A stretch of 64,000 bases of DNA from Lineus longissimus (GCF_910592395.1 NC_088324.1:15030953-15094952); one strand, 5' to 3'. Positions 38,601 through 50,760 are shown, numbered from the stretch's first letter. Made by a program: numbers and translations. Notes: generated by a model from the letters alone, not told the origin.

Positions 38601-41600
38601 ATAGTTTCATGAAAAAAGGATTTCTTGGCTCCATTGTCTTCACACAGCATTGACATTGAGTGAGGAGAATTTTTGAGGCGAAACTTTGACAATCAGTCTG
38701 TTTTCATTTCATACTTTGAAATCATCAATCTAACTTTAGAAACTTGTTTTTTCAGCAAACCTCTCCATATCCAAGATTATCTCTGCTGAAGCTCTCAACA
38801 GGATGCTGTCAAATAGTCAGAGCAGTATAGATGAGTATGAAGAGGAGACTGGAGAAGAGGACGAAGAAGAGGAAGAAGAGGAAGAAGAAGAAGAAGAAGA
38901 TGGCGATGATGATGCTGTTTATGAGCCTAACACTGTCAGGGCAATGACAGAGGTACAGATGAGAGCATTTATGCCACATCTGTTGATGCAGTCAACACCT
39001 AATAAAGTGCAAATGGAGGCGGCAGAGCCACTTCCCAGGCTGTATAAACCTGCCGTTAATGTCCACGGGAAAGGCACAATAACATACGGTAGCCCGCCAA
39101 AACAAGGCGAGCCAAGGCAACAGCCGATCGTGAAAGTTGCATACCCTGGGTTAGATTTGAAGCAGGATATAACGTCTCCGGTGAAACTTGACATGTCTAA
39201 GCCGGCGTTACCAGCAAACGTGAGCGTCGGGAAGCAGATCCAGTCAGGGATGAGTCCGAATGTTGCCAATATGTCGGCCAAAGACAAGTTTCTATTGGGT
39301 CAGTTCAAATCGTTTGCGAATATTCCAACGAGTCATCAAGGGTCGACAAATGTTACGTTAGACAAGCCTGTGGCGGTCCATGCCAAGTCGGCAGATGCTG
39401 TGAAACCTATTCAGAGGAATCTACCACAAGTGGAGGACATCACACCACCAACCACCCCACCCCCTGATGGCAGATCACCTGGTGAGTGTTAAAGCCTGCT
39501 TCTTCTCGAGAAGTTTCTTTAATATTATGGCTGCTGCTGCAACAAAGCTATGCTCAGACCTTTGGCGTATTTAACTCGTAATAACTCATCATGGTCTTAG
39601 TTTGAGAAAATAGATCTTGTTTCAAACTCGGTGTGTTTTTCCATGTCTGCAACTAATGTATAGCAATGCCCTTTTCCAGAACTAAGCCTACCATCCGTGC
39701 AGCCTCCTGCGATGAAATCTCGGTTTAGTGCCCCATCGAGCAACACTGCATTTATGGCCACTAAACCTGACGCCAAGCCAAATTTTGGAGGTAGTGTATT
39801 CCAAGGGAACCCAGTGTCTGGTCCTGGTTCCATGTCGGGATTCTCTACCATGTCAACTACCAGTGCTGGATTTGGTGGCCGGCCAACGACAAGTCTTAGC
39901 TTCGGAGGTCCAAAACAAGGTCAAGTCTCAAGCGTAGCATCTACCAGCTCCGGTTTCTCTTTTGGTGATAGTGCACCTGGCAGTGCCACCGGGAGTCCAG
40001 AAGGAAAACATGCTAGGCCAACATCTGCATCACCAGCAACATCGCCAGGTGGTACTGGGTTCAACTTTGGAAATGCTACAGCAGGAAATACTCCAGCGAG
40101 TGGGTTCAGTTTTGGCCAAGCCCCAACCTCCAAGTCAGGGTTTTCATTTGGGAAAGCTACTGAAGATACAAGTACCACTGTAAAAACTCCTGTGGCAACC
40201 CCTCCTGCAAGCACAGGATTCTCATTCATGCCGGCCTCAAAAGATGCAGCGAATACAGCAAGTGTTGCCTCTTCTGCCGCAACTTATACTCCAGCTGCAA
40301 CAGCTCAGGCCTCAACTTCAGGAAGTTTTGCAGCATTGACATCAAGCTCCAAACCTTTAAATCTCTCCACGTCAGGTGTCAGTGCTCCAAAAACAAGCTT
40401 CTCATTTGCACAGGCTGCTACCGCCAGTGCAGCACAGCCAACAAGTCTGTTTGGGGGATTGGGAGCGAAGCCAGTGACTTCTACAGCTGCAACAATCGCA
40501 GAACAAGATGAGCCAGTTTCCATTGCTACGACTCCTGTGACGCCAACTTCCACATCGTCCCAACCTTTGTTTGGCAAGGGAACTGGTTTCTCCTTTGTGA
40601 AACCAACATCCACAGCAAGTGGTGGCACCATATCACTTGGACAGCCCAGTACTTCTGGACAAACACCAACCATCTTTGGTGGTCTCATTACCCAAACATC
40701 AGCAGTATCATCAACAACAACTGCGGTCCAGCCTGATGGAACCAGTGCAGCTGCTTTGAGCCCTGCACTAACTCCGACTTCCATTACCAGCACAGCCACG
40801 ACATCTGGGCTTGGCACTTTCAGCCAAGCGTCTGCCTCCACAACCTCTGTGGCTAGCACTTCAACAGCTCCTAGCTCCTCAACTCCTACCACTCCAACTG
40901 AGACTCCAACAGCACCTAACACTGCAACTACAGGCACAGGCCTGTTTGGTGGCAAACCTACCTTTGGATCATCAAGTACAAGCCTGTTTGGTCAACCAGC
41001 ATCCACCACCTCAACCAGCTCATTTGGCCTAGCTGCAGCCAGTTCGACCGCCGTGACATCTCCGTCTGATCAACCTTCTCTTTTTGGCCAGCCAAAAACA
41101 GAACAACCCAAAACGTCATTGTTTGGTCAACTGGCTACATCTACATCCACATCGGAAGCTACAAAGCCATCTCTGTTTGGTGCAAAATCAGAATCATCGA
41201 CATCGGTTTTTGGCAAACCTGCCGTGTCGGCATTTGGACAAACGTCCTCATCAAGTGTGTTTGGTCAAACTCCATCCCCTTCAACCAGTGTGTTAGGATC
41301 ATCTGCTTCTACAACAAGCGTGTTTGGCCAACCGGCAACAATTGCCACCACCACCTCTGTGTCCATGTTTGGTTCTACCACCAGCACAGGGTTTGGTACC
41401 TCTTCAGCATTCGGTCAGACTGCATCGAGTACACCAAGCAGTACTTTTGGAAGTTCTGGGTTTGGGCAGACGTCAACTGGAGCATTTGGATCCCAAGGAT
41501 TTGGCAAGACGACCTTTGGTCAGTCTCCAGCATCTCCGAGCCTATCGTCTGCTGGGTAAGTTGAGAAAATAGTTAGGTCTTTATGATGATGTCATACACC

Positions 41601-43272
41601 AGTCACCTGTGCAAGTACCTTTGATCAGTGGTTTTTTGGGACGGAATTCCCATTTTGTGGGCTTCGCAGATATACATCTGAAAATGTTTCTGATACATCT
41701 CAGAACGGTTCTCTAGGAATGCTGGAAGCTAGATAGTGCTGCGCTGGCTTTGTACTGGGACCCTCCTCCTTTAGAGATTGTTGGAAATACATCTTGATGA
41801 TGACACACATGTCATGTTGTAGAAATTAAATACAATCTATTTCCAGGTCCACCTTCGGCCAATCCAAGCAAGCCTTTGGACAGTCGGGATCTTTGTTTGG
41901 TCAAACATCGACTAGCAGTAGTAGTTCAGCGTTTGGTGGATCATCTGATGCGTTTGGCCTTGGAGGCAAGCCGAATCCTGAGAATGTAAACAAGAACGTG
42001 TTTGGCAGCACGGCTTCATTCGGTCAGTCTTCACCCTCTGGTGAGTGGCAAAATGAGAATGTGGCTTTACTGTGATAAAGTGAGACCTGGTGTACGAGTA
42101 AAATGCTGAAGACCCCAAAAGTATAATCAGGATGATTGTGTTGCTTCAAAATTACCCTATTTGTGTATTCTCAAAAAGGGTGGTCAGCATGATATTGCCC
42201 TCAAAGTCATAGACTGGAGGTTAATCTTAATGACATTGATTCATGAGATTTGATCATCTCTTTCTCTCAATGCAGGTGGCCTATTTGGTAGTGGTGGTGC
42301 AACAGCATTTGGCAATAAGGAAACAACAAAGCCTGGAGGACCATTCAGTGGCTCGACAGGTGTTGGATCGTTTAGCAGTCCTGGTGCAACTTCATCAGGT
42401 TTCGGAGGAGGAGGTGAGATACGTCTTATTTTGACGGTTTATCCTTAGGATACACCTGTGTCTTTGTTCTTTATTAACACTTTTGATGTCGACTTCCAGG
42501 TGGTTTTGGAGGCTCTCCCTCATTTGGCTCTGCTCCAGCATTTGGGAGTGCTCCAGCGTTTGGTGGTACGGCAGCATTCGGCAGCAGTACAGGAGGATTT
42601 GGCAGTCAACCAGTATTTGGCAGCCAGGCACCGCCAGCGGGGAATGTGCAGACGACAAAGGTGTTTGGATCATCCTCTCCTGTAGCGGCTGGCGGATTTG
42701 CAAGGTGAGGAGCCATAGTTATCTACCTAGGCACAATTGTTCTGATTTCAAGGACCACTGGCAGTAGTTCCCCCCCCCAGTGAAGACTCGGCAAGATTAC
42801 AACAGACCACGTCTTACTGTCCCATCCAACGGACCTCAAGAGCCTGGGCTTGTAGCCAAAATTGCATGGGAGTCGAACCTGGGGCCCAAAGCTTGTTAGG
42901 CAGAAGTGATAACCTTCAGGCTGTCACATCTCTTATTTTACTCAACCTGACATTGATTATACTTTTCTTTTCAGTTTGGCTCAAACCAGTCCAACATTTG
43001 GTGGTATGGCCAGTCAGGCTGCCGCGCCATCCTTTGGTTCAGTTGCACAGCAGAGCCCAAGTGGATTCGGGGCAGTTGCACAACAGAGTCCAGGAGGGTT
43101 TGGAGCAGTTGCTCAACAGAGTCCATCAGGATTTGGAGCTCTTGGTCAGCAGAATGCAGGCGGGTTTGGAAGTCCAGCATTTGGAGGAGGAGGCTTTGGT
43201 AGTCCTAGTGGAAGTGGGTTTGGCTCTCCCGCGACTCCCAAGCAATCATCTTTCACAGCATATAGGTCATAA
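32682..43272 (+). CDS. NUP214: NUP214, cytoplasmic-filament FG nucleoporin
   Basis: Seventeen coding exons: 32682-32732, 33000-33126, 33415-33632, 33940-34135, 34342-34574, 34758-35052, 35198-36474, 36719-36868, 37222-37487, 38081-38251, 38361-38515, 38756-39481, 39680-41555, 41847-42040, 42276-42413, 42500-42704 and 42975-43272. All phases join, giving about 2191 aa (human 2090). The protein sits on the cytoplasmic face of the pore, in complex with NUP88, and binds DDX19 and CRM1 in mRNA and protein export. Residues 1-420 are the beta-propeller (SLVAVANNFGLVFVG, LEDSGRAELPLTEDQ, LLSTDGVLCPCYMMFDG match human). Next come a Pro-rich linker with SFSFG motifs, a coiled coil at about 800-1000 (SNFQKELDELKVKAG), a run of Glu/Asp (38830-38915), then a Ser/Thr-rich FG domain with many LFG, VFG, AFG and SGFG motifs to the C-terminus. 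The start ATG is followed by an acidic segment as in human. Confidence 0.95.
42768..42930 (-). mobile_element. tRNA-derived SINE in a NUP214 intron
   Basis: On the minus strand the head reads like a tRNA, with an A-box-like AGCCTGAAGGTTATC and a B box GGTTCGACTCCC. The body carries GTTGGATGGGACAGTAAGAC and then GTGGTC, which resembles the body of the SINE in the MRPS2 intron. It lies antisense to NUP214 between exons 16 and 17. It is too diverged to be a working tRNA gene. Confidence 0.65.
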
Positions 43273-43447
43273 AACAAACTATGTAATGATGTGTAATGAA
43301 TTGATGAAATGGGACATCTTTGATGTGACGAATGGTGACCCCAATGTGGTGGAGGACCTAAACTCTTTGTAGGTCAGTTGTTTCTACATCTTCGACTGGC
43401 CACAACAATATCTTGTTTATTTGTAAAATAATCATGGTTACTTTTCA

Positions 43448-43453
43448 AATAAA
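43448..43453 (+). terminator. Poly(A) signal of NUP214
   Basis: AATAAA 176 bases after the NUP214 stop, in an A/T-rich stretch. Confidence 0.65.
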
Positions 43454-44257
43454 ATCATAGTTAATTAAATTCACTTTTATTGTTTATCTGTTGAAAAATG
43501 ATATTGTCAAGTACAGACAAGTTTCAACAAGCATTGTAAAAACAGAGTCCTTCAAGATGGCTCAGAGAAGACAAAGACATTGTCACAACCTTGTCTGATG
43601 TAAAAATACAATTAAAAATGTCATCGATAATGACGGGGAAAGTCACAACCTGGACTTGCAGCTGCTGGTTTGATATAGTGGTATGACACTTAAGCTGTCT
43701 GAATCAAGGAAAAGTCTCAATATTGTGATAGTTTGACAGTTTGTACAGAAGTCGTCACTTCAAGGCGACTCCATTCATCCATTGCGCTAGACTGGGTTGT
43801 GCCTCATGTGTGACATTTTCTCCTGTTACACCGGAGCGCCGTCTTTGGTTCCGCATTTTAGGTGAATCCAAGATGGGGTCATACTAAACAGCGTCGCCAG
43901 GTTTGAAAGCAGTCACCAAAATAAAATCTAATGGTCATAAACGAAATAAGCAGGACCTTTTCAACGTTTCCTGAACATTCCATGACATTTGTGTGCTAGA
44001 TTAGCGAGTTGTTGCCTGAAATGTACCAGCGTCAACCACCTAGTCGGCTGCCATGATACTATTAGGGCTTCCCAATACTACACTACAGGAGCCTTGTGGT
44101 TTTAGACAACATCTCCCTTATCTTACACCCAAATGTCATGAAATTTTCAGGAAATGTGTTTTATGGTGTACTTATTTCGTTTATGGCTACTAAATTTTAT
44201 TTTGATGACTTCATACCTGACTTTAAACCTGGTGGACGCTGGTTGTAGCTGTTTAGG
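43454..44257. other. Gap between NUP214 and MRPS2
   Basis: About 800 bases with no gene. The right end should hold the MRPS2 promoter. I see no TATA box and no repeat family I can name. Confidence 0.5.
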
Positions 44258-46092
44258 ATGACCGCCAAGATGGCAGCCTCCATGAAAGTCGTGCTCTTCC
44301 GAAAATTTCTCCAATTTTCAGGTAATTGCAGCTCAAAATCAGAACATTTCGTATCATTTAAAGCTTGATGTGATAGATACTGAATTGATCTCATGTAAAA
44401 GTCTACTTCTTCGGTATTGTTGACCGATTTTTCATCCATTTCAAGCCTTCAAAACTGACCTCCAAATTCCGTATGCTTTGGCTGCATGCTGCATGCACAT
44501 CATGCAATGTACACGTCTTAACACTGTACACGTCTTAACACATTGTGTGGCCTGTACGGCCACACAATGTGTCACACACGAGTGTACAGTGCATCATATC
44601 ATATCATTACCGGCGTCGTAACCCTATTGGATTTTTGCCGGAGGTATTGAGTCCACTAGTATAGCCGGGCTACTGTCCACCTATGTATTGTAGGATCTTT
44701 TACTTGCCCTGGCATAGACACTTAGGTACAAGGGACCACGGCTTTTAGTCTCATCCGACAGACCCTCGACTATTTCATACGTTAATGTACGTATTGTGAA
44801 GAGCCAGGAATTTTAGTTCCTTGAAAGCCACGCCGGTTTTCATCCATAAATACAATCCTGGGTTCTCCCCGGGATCGAACCCGGGCCCTATTGCGTGGTA
44901 GCCAGCAGTGTTAACCACTAGGCTATGAGGCTCTATAAGTGCATGCCCCATTCATGCTTCAGAATGCAAGATCGTAATACGACAATCACATGATGACACT
45001 TCAAAAAGGCTTTAAAAATATGAGGACTAGACTTGAGGAGCGAATATAGGCTATACCGTGACACTTGTGTTTTTGTCTAATTTGCTTGCTTCATAAATGT
45101 TCCATTAATTGTTCCAGGGAGGCTTTGGAAACCCAAGCTATGGAGGAAGTCCGTGACAACACCTATTGGCGCAGTATCACATGCTCGCTCATTCTCTGTC
45201 AGTTCATACATGTCTGATGGTGCTGTTCCAAAACAGGAGAGCTTGCAAAGTAAAGAAGGTGAGTATTGGCATTATTGATTGACTTAGGAAACATTGGTAA
45301 TACAGAGCAAGACATCAGCTTTGAAGGTTAACATTGTGTCACAAGTCAAATGTATGAATTTGGTTGGTTTCTAAACTGGGTGACTTGTAATATTCAGCAT
45401 TTCTTACCCTCGATCCTAATGTTTCAGGTGAAATGGAGACAAAGATCATCAACCCTTCAGACCATGAAGATTACTTTGGTGTCAAGGAGATGGTGTCGCT
45501 GAAAGATCTCTTCGATGCAAAAGTTCACTTAGGTCACAAGGCTGGATCTCGTCACCAATACATGGTGCCGTACATTTTCGGGTCTCGACTCAATTGTGAC
45601 ATTATTGACCTTGAACAAACAGTTGAACTTCTCCACGACGCCTTGAATTTTACAGGGCACATTGCATTCAGGAAAGGGATTATTCTCTTTGTTAGTCGGA
45701 GTTATCAAATGTTGCCCGAGGTTGAAAAAACTGCTTTTGACTGTGGGGAGTATTCCCACTGTCGTTTCTGGCAGGGCGGTGTCTTCGCGAATGCAACGAT
45801 TCAGTTCAACGCAATTACCCGGTTACCTGACGTGTGCATTTTTATAAACACCCTGAACCCGATTTTGGACACGCATATTGGGATAGCTGACGCTGGAAAA
45901 TTGAACATTCCAACGATTGGTATTTTGGATACCAACTGTGATCCGAGATTGATAACGTACCCTGTTCCTGGAAATGATGACACACCCAGTGCAGTGCGAC
46001 TTTACCTGAGATTGTTCAAGGATGTTATAATGAAAGCAAAAGCCAAAAGGAAGGAACTAGAGGAGAAAGGTTACATAATTCAATTGGATTAG
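44258..46092 (+). CDS. MRPS2: Mitochondrial small-subunit ribosomal protein uS2m
   Basis: Three exons: 44258-44321, 45118-45258 and 45428-46092 (stop TAG), giving 289 aa (human 296). The product is uS2m of the mitochondrial ribosome. Residues 1-50 look like a mitochondrial targeting peptide: Arg/Lys-rich, hydrophobic, no acidic residues (MTAKMAASMKVVLFRKFLQF, then RRSFSVSS-like HARSFSVSSY). The S2 domain starts around NPSDHEDYFGVKEMVSLKDL and contains LFDAKVHLGHKAGSRH, FGSRLNCDIIDLEQT, RKGIILFVSR, CGEYSHCRFWQGG and TIGILDTNCDPRLITYPVPG, all close to human. Three ATGs lie in the first exon (44258, 44270, 44282). The first is used here because it gives the longest presequence, but the second lies inside a YY1-type motif and is a real alternative. 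NUP214 lies upstream on the same strand; LRRIQ3 converges from the right. Confidence 0.94.
44264..44278 (+). promoter_or_regulatory. YY1-type motif overlapping an MRPS2 start codon
   Basis: GCCAAGATGGCAGCC is close to the YY1 consensus, with the ATG of the motif being the second in-frame ATG of MRPS2. Downstream YY1 sites spanning the start codon are common in nuclear genes for mitochondrial ribosomal proteins; function here is inferred. Confidence 0.5.
44539..44571. repeat. Short perfect palindrome, 14-bp arms
   Basis: CACATTGTGTGGCC and GGCCACACAATGTG are separated by TGTAC. It lies in MRPS2 intron 1, next to two tandem copies of a TGTACACGTCTTAACA phrase (about 44509-44540). Confidence 0.9.
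44685..44934 (-). mobile_element. tRNA-derived SINE in MRPS2 intron 1
   Basis: On the minus strand, about 44934-44860 folds like a tRNA: AGCCTCATAGCCTAGTGG gives the A box and GGTTCGATCCCGGG the B box, with an extended TpsiC arm (GCCCGGG/CCCGGG). A non-tRNA body follows, including GTCGGATGAGAC and GCCGTGGTC, which it shares with the SINE at 42768-42930. The left boundary is uncertain. The acceptor-stem ends do not pair well, so this is a SINE head rather than a tRNA gene. Confidence 0.8.
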
Positions 46093-46285
46093 TACAGACT
46101 GTCAACGCTGTGTGTGTATGGACTGATGTCTTTCTTCTTCTTTGACACCGAGCAAGATCTTCATTGGAAAAACGGCTGTTGCCAAGTGACAAACTGTCAA
46201 ACGTCCTTCCAACAGGGCAAGAAGTTTTAAGAATATTTTGGCCCAAGTATTCAATGACTCAGGAGATATGTCTTGTTTTTCATGG

Positions 46286-46291
46286 AATAAA
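46286..46291 (+). terminator. Poly(A) signal of MRPS2
   Basis: AATAAA about 195 bases past the MRPS2 stop. The convergent LRRIQ3 signal lies about 440 bases to the right, so the two transcripts need not overlap. Positions 46292-46728 hold no gene. Confidence 0.6.
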
Positions 46292-46728
46292 ATAGTCTAT
46301 TGAATTATGTCTTTAAAATTTTATTTATGTTCTGAAGTACCTTCAGCTACCTAACCTTAGAAATATCCAGGGACGACTTTTTCTGAGCCTAGGGGTTGAC
46401 ATATTCAACTGATCTCTGGGTGCTATATTTTCCAGTGATGAATTATCTATCTTCAGAGATGTATTTTCCTTGGGTTGTATTCCCTTTTGAGGTGAATTCT
46501 TCCAGGGGGATACCTTGTCCTTGAGAGCAATTCTCAGTGTACAAGTTGGGGGCCCAAATTGTCTCAGCACATTACGAGTTGTCCTCTCAATTCTATCTTG
46601 GGGACAAACTTGGGACCAGCACGTTGTTCCTGGGTGTGACGACGAGTGAAATCTGAAGACGATCTTTGAGGAACATAGCTTCTACGATGGCATAGAAATG
46701 ACAAGACTCGCCATGTGATAAACAGCAC

Positions 46729-46734
46729 TTTATT
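46729..46734 (-). terminator. Poly(A) signal of LRRIQ3
   Basis: AATAAA on the minus strand about 370 bases past the LRRIQ3 stop. Confidence 0.5.
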
Positions 46735-47100
46735 AAAGAGGAAAACTTACGGAAAATATTTGCATGAACATGAATGTTAACATATACAGCTCTGACTTGA
46801 CAGTTGCAGTATGTCATGGAAAGTCAGACTTGGTCTCATACAAACACACATTAAACATTGTACAAACAGGAGTGGTTAGGGAGGGAGATGGGTGATGAAA
46901 AAACTTTATGTTGTTTGTGATCATTGAACGCTCGCGATCAAAATCAATGAGAGAGCACGAACATTGGGACCATGAGTATCTTTCAGCTGGGAACTTTTAC
47001 AAATTTCCCTATTAACAAAGAATCAAACAAGGCTAGTCTACTACCTCTCAAAATACTACCAGTAGTATATTTGATTGTGCTCTTAATTCAAAGGCCTAAT

Positions 47101-50100
47101 TCACGGTATGACTACTGTATGATGTTTGCCCACCCTCCCAGATGTTATTGCAACCTTAGTATTCCAACGATCAAGCCCCTGGGTATTCTCACGGCTCATA
47201 TCATCCGGGGGAATAGAATGTCGACTTGAGCTAGGCAGAGGACACAGTTCCTTAGCACGCTTTTTGAGTTCACGTATCTGGCCAACTCTCGCATGCGCTT
47301 TCATAATGTCTTCATTCGTCTCCTGGAGTATTTTCGTATCGAGAGAAGCCCGAGCGACGGCTGTCTCAGCCTGCCGCATTAGCTGGCGATGCTCCAAGTA
47401 CTTCTTCACCAAGTCCCGCTGTTCCAACTCAACATCCCGATTCACCTCAACAGTTTCCAGTTTCTCCTGCATGGTATCCTCGACTCTCGCCTGGCGATCA
47501 TGCCGCAGTAAAGCATTCGACACGGAGGTATGCTGACAACTAAAATCATTAATAAACGTTGAATCCTGATTGATACTACGTTTAAAGTCTTTAGCACGAT
47601 TACGGAGTTCTTGATTCTTATCCAGATAGTTTAACTGTTGGAGTTCACGTCTCTCTAACACTTCTAAAGTGTTTGCCCGCTCCTTCTGCCTGTCGATGAG
47701 AATGTTATTCCGGCGTTCCTCGTGGAATACCTTTATCCTGTGTTTGGCTGCTTCCCGTTCATCTCGCAGATTCAGTATTTTTTCAATTTTCCCGTTTGTC
47801 CGCTCTGCTTTTTCTCTGTCTTTGTATGCCTGCTGCACAGCATGTAAACATGATAAACTCATCGTGCCATGAACTTTTGCAAATATTCTCTGATCATTTG
47901 TAAGAGTCTGTTTCTTGATGATTTTCGGTTTTGGCAACATTTGCTGATGCCGATGTCCAGCCGCTTCTGCATCCCTGATGTCCTTCCCAGCCTCTGCCCG
48001 TGCAATGATCATCTCTGTCGTTTGATCAACCTGCAGAATCTGCGGCTTGAATCCACGCAGGCGGAATGAGACCACGGGAACCTCATCGCTGTCTGCTGAT
48101 ATGATCGATGGGGGTGTCATAGGGGATGAGGTTGGCACAACGGGTCCAAAGAACTGCTTGACACTTTTTATTTTTGGCGGCTTCTCCAGCTTTGTAGCTT
48201 GTCTTTTCTGAAGCCTTGTCGATCTGTGGACTTCTGTCCCCGTCCTGAATAAGAGATAGCATAAGTTATAGTCCAGTACATATCCTTAGTTGCTTGTTAT
48301 ACCTTGATTCTTAGTCTCACATGTTAAACTCTACAGACTGGGAACATCAAAATGATGCACCATCGGTTTTCATATAAGGGGGAAGTTGCAAACCATCTCA
48401 TCTTTTGAGAGAACCTACTTACCACAGCTGACTTTTCACACAGTAATTTGCAATACATCTAAAATCTGTTTTTCTGAAGTTGGGTTGTTTTTTCCCCCAA
48501 TATAATTCTGATGAGCTATGTCGTTATGCTATCTAGTCACTATACCTCTCGCTTCCACTTCTAAAACCTACCTAAACGTTGGTAACTCTGACTCGAATGC
48601 TTCAGCATCATCTTGTAAAGCCTTTAGCGTACTCAGCTGTAACTTCTTCACATTGATCTGTAGTTTCTTGGCAGGCGATTCCCTTCTCATGGTGGAACTG
48701 CCAGGTTTAGACTGAAATATATTGGAAAGGAATAATTACTTCTTCCTCAGTGCCTGGCTAGGTCTTTGTCCTGTAGCAGCTCTGCTTCTGCATAGCTCTG
48801 CTTCTGTGGTTTCGAGGTTTGAATGTGACTTTTCATATCAGCGGAGTTCTCACAAGGAGATGGCAGTGACATGTGCACTGATGGTTACTTTCACTTCAAG
48901 TACTCTGATGCCAGCTTTCATCTCATGCAGGTACTCACATCCACTCCTCCCTCCCTGATTATCACAGATCTCTCACTCCGCCCCGCTGACCCGGGTGTCC
49001 GATTACGTGCGTACTGATCGAAGTCTTGTTTCATTTCCACCATCTGAGCATCAGTCAAGACAGGTGTTGTTGAAGGAGCAACAGGGATAGGCCTGCCTGA
49101 CATTTGTGGCTGAGTTAAACCTTTGTATTTTCGCCAAAATCTTTGGATTGTTACGGATGCCCTGGATCAAGAGAAGTGGAAGGTATCAGAACAGGCTTCA
49201 AGACAAGGACAGTTTTATACTGGGAACATATACCGGTAGGCGTATCCAGGGGAGGTCCGGGAGGCTACGCATTCTCCTTTTGGGGCAAGACATTGAAAAC
49301 GACTGAGAACATTCTGTAAGAATGTCAACTCCACAATTTGAAAGTCATATTCCTTACCAAATTCTTGTGTCAAGCACCATTTTGAATTTTTTCCTCGTCA
49401 AGTAGCCCTTGATGTGTGCCTGTATGATAAGCACTGGTGAGGTATGAGCTTGGATGTATGTAATCTCAGATCGGATAAAATCGACAGCAGCCATCTCGAT
49501 AGCAAACTCAGTCAACTGTAAAAAAGATTGAGAAGCAATCAAAATGATTATATCAGAAAGTTGACTGGAGTATGTATTGTAAGAGCCAGTCAGTTACAAG
49601 GCACTACTGCAAAGTATAACAGGAGACAACTGAGCTGCCTAATCTAAACTTTTACATGTCGTTCCTGGCAAAACAATGACCATTTAAACCAAGGAACACA
49701 CTGCTTCGCTGTAACTTGAACTATCAATAGGTCATGTGGTAGTTGAACAAGCAATAATTCCTTCAACTATTTTATGATTCCGAGGCATTCACGTTGAGTT
49801 ACCTTTGGAGTTGGCGGGCAGAGATCAATGTAGAAATTAGGATGCATTGTTGAGAATCGTCCTCCAAATGCAGCGTCCTCAATAATCTCCTCATCTGAGA
49901 TGACATACTTGTCCAGAGCAGCCAGAGTCCAGATACTGTTTACAACATGGTGGCGATAATTTTTCTTTAGACTTAGAGGTGTGTTGTAAAGGGTTAAGGC
50001 TCGGAGTCGTCGACATGCAGCCAGATAGTGAAGGTTTTCTATCTTTCCCATTGGGTTGTCATGGAGATTCAGAATTTCAAGATGTTTCATTCCTGACCAG

Positions 50101-50760
50101 AAGGCAATGCCAGGAACAGAGTTAATCTGAAACAGAAGGAGAGACATCAAGGTTTTTTCTTCTTGCAACATGGTAAGGGCAACTTAAGCCTTTGGGGCTT
50201 CATTTTATTTCTAAAAGGACTGAAACAGCTGCTTGCCTCGTCACAAAGCAAATGAATCCCATCAGCATGACCAGTGAATGTGATAAGTCATACATGAATT
50301 CTGATAAATAACTTATATCAAGAAAGTGAAAATACTGACAAGATCAAATCTAGGCTTGGAACACTGTCTATCTGGTAGTATCAATTTAACCCACCTGGTT
50401 TGAATGCAGATCCAGCCTAACTAACTGACGACACGTCCCCAGTGCTTCAAATCTTGTCAAGAAATTATGACTCAGCACACAAATTTTCAACCTCATGGCC
50501 ATCCCAAGTTCACCAAGTTGCCTCATATGCACCCCGTCCAACTTCACATATTTTATGTAATGGATGTCCTCCTTTCCTTGTTCCTCTGTAAACGTTGAGG
50601 CGAGAAATTCTGCTGTTGGTGTTAGAAAGTAGCCGTGTTCTTCAGCCTGACGTATCGCTTCCTCTTCTCGCATTTTATAATATTTTTGTTGGCTGTTGAT
50701 GACCTTTGGCTGGTCAGTCAGTCGGCCAGCGAACCGCGGCCAATCTGGGATGCTGACCAT
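47101..50760 (-). CDS. LRRIQ3: LRRIQ3, leucine-rich repeat and IQ motif protein
   Basis: Six exons on the minus strand: 50760-50395, 50126-49803, 49515-49358, 49161-48939, 48711-48572 and 48244-47101, joining to 784 aa (human 624). Residues about 60-185 are leucine-rich repeats (KICVLSHNFLTRFEALGTC, HLEILNLHDNPMGKIENL), followed by the family signature VNSIWTLAALDKYVISDEEI (human has VNSIWPLKALDHHVISDEEI). An IQ motif follows (VLIIQAHIKGYLTRKKF) and a second IQ-like stretch in the next exon (VTIQRFWRKYKG), which human does not obviously have. The last exon has SVKQFFGPVV, like human KEFFAPQ, then a long Arg/Glu-rich helical region. The cellular role is poorly known; IQ motifs suggest calmodulin binding. 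The start is the ATG just after an acceptor-like TTTTTCAAG; an upstream in-frame ATG (50802) would add a Met/Thr/Ser-rich leader that looks non-coding. Confidence 0.9.

Noticed and set aside
40305-40955. 216-codon antisense ORF inside NUP214 exon 13
   Set aside because: It is the reverse strand of the Ser/Thr-rich FG domain; low stop density follows from the codon bias of that repeat. It has no start context or splice partners.
44197-44439. 80-codon minus-strand ORF over MRPS2 exon 1
   Set aside because: It is antisense to the MRPS2 first exon, whose splice phase and targeting peptide fit the downstream exons.
44858-44934. tRNA gene on the minus strand
   Set aside because: The A and B boxes are good but the acceptor stem is poor and a shared SINE body follows, so it is a SINE head.
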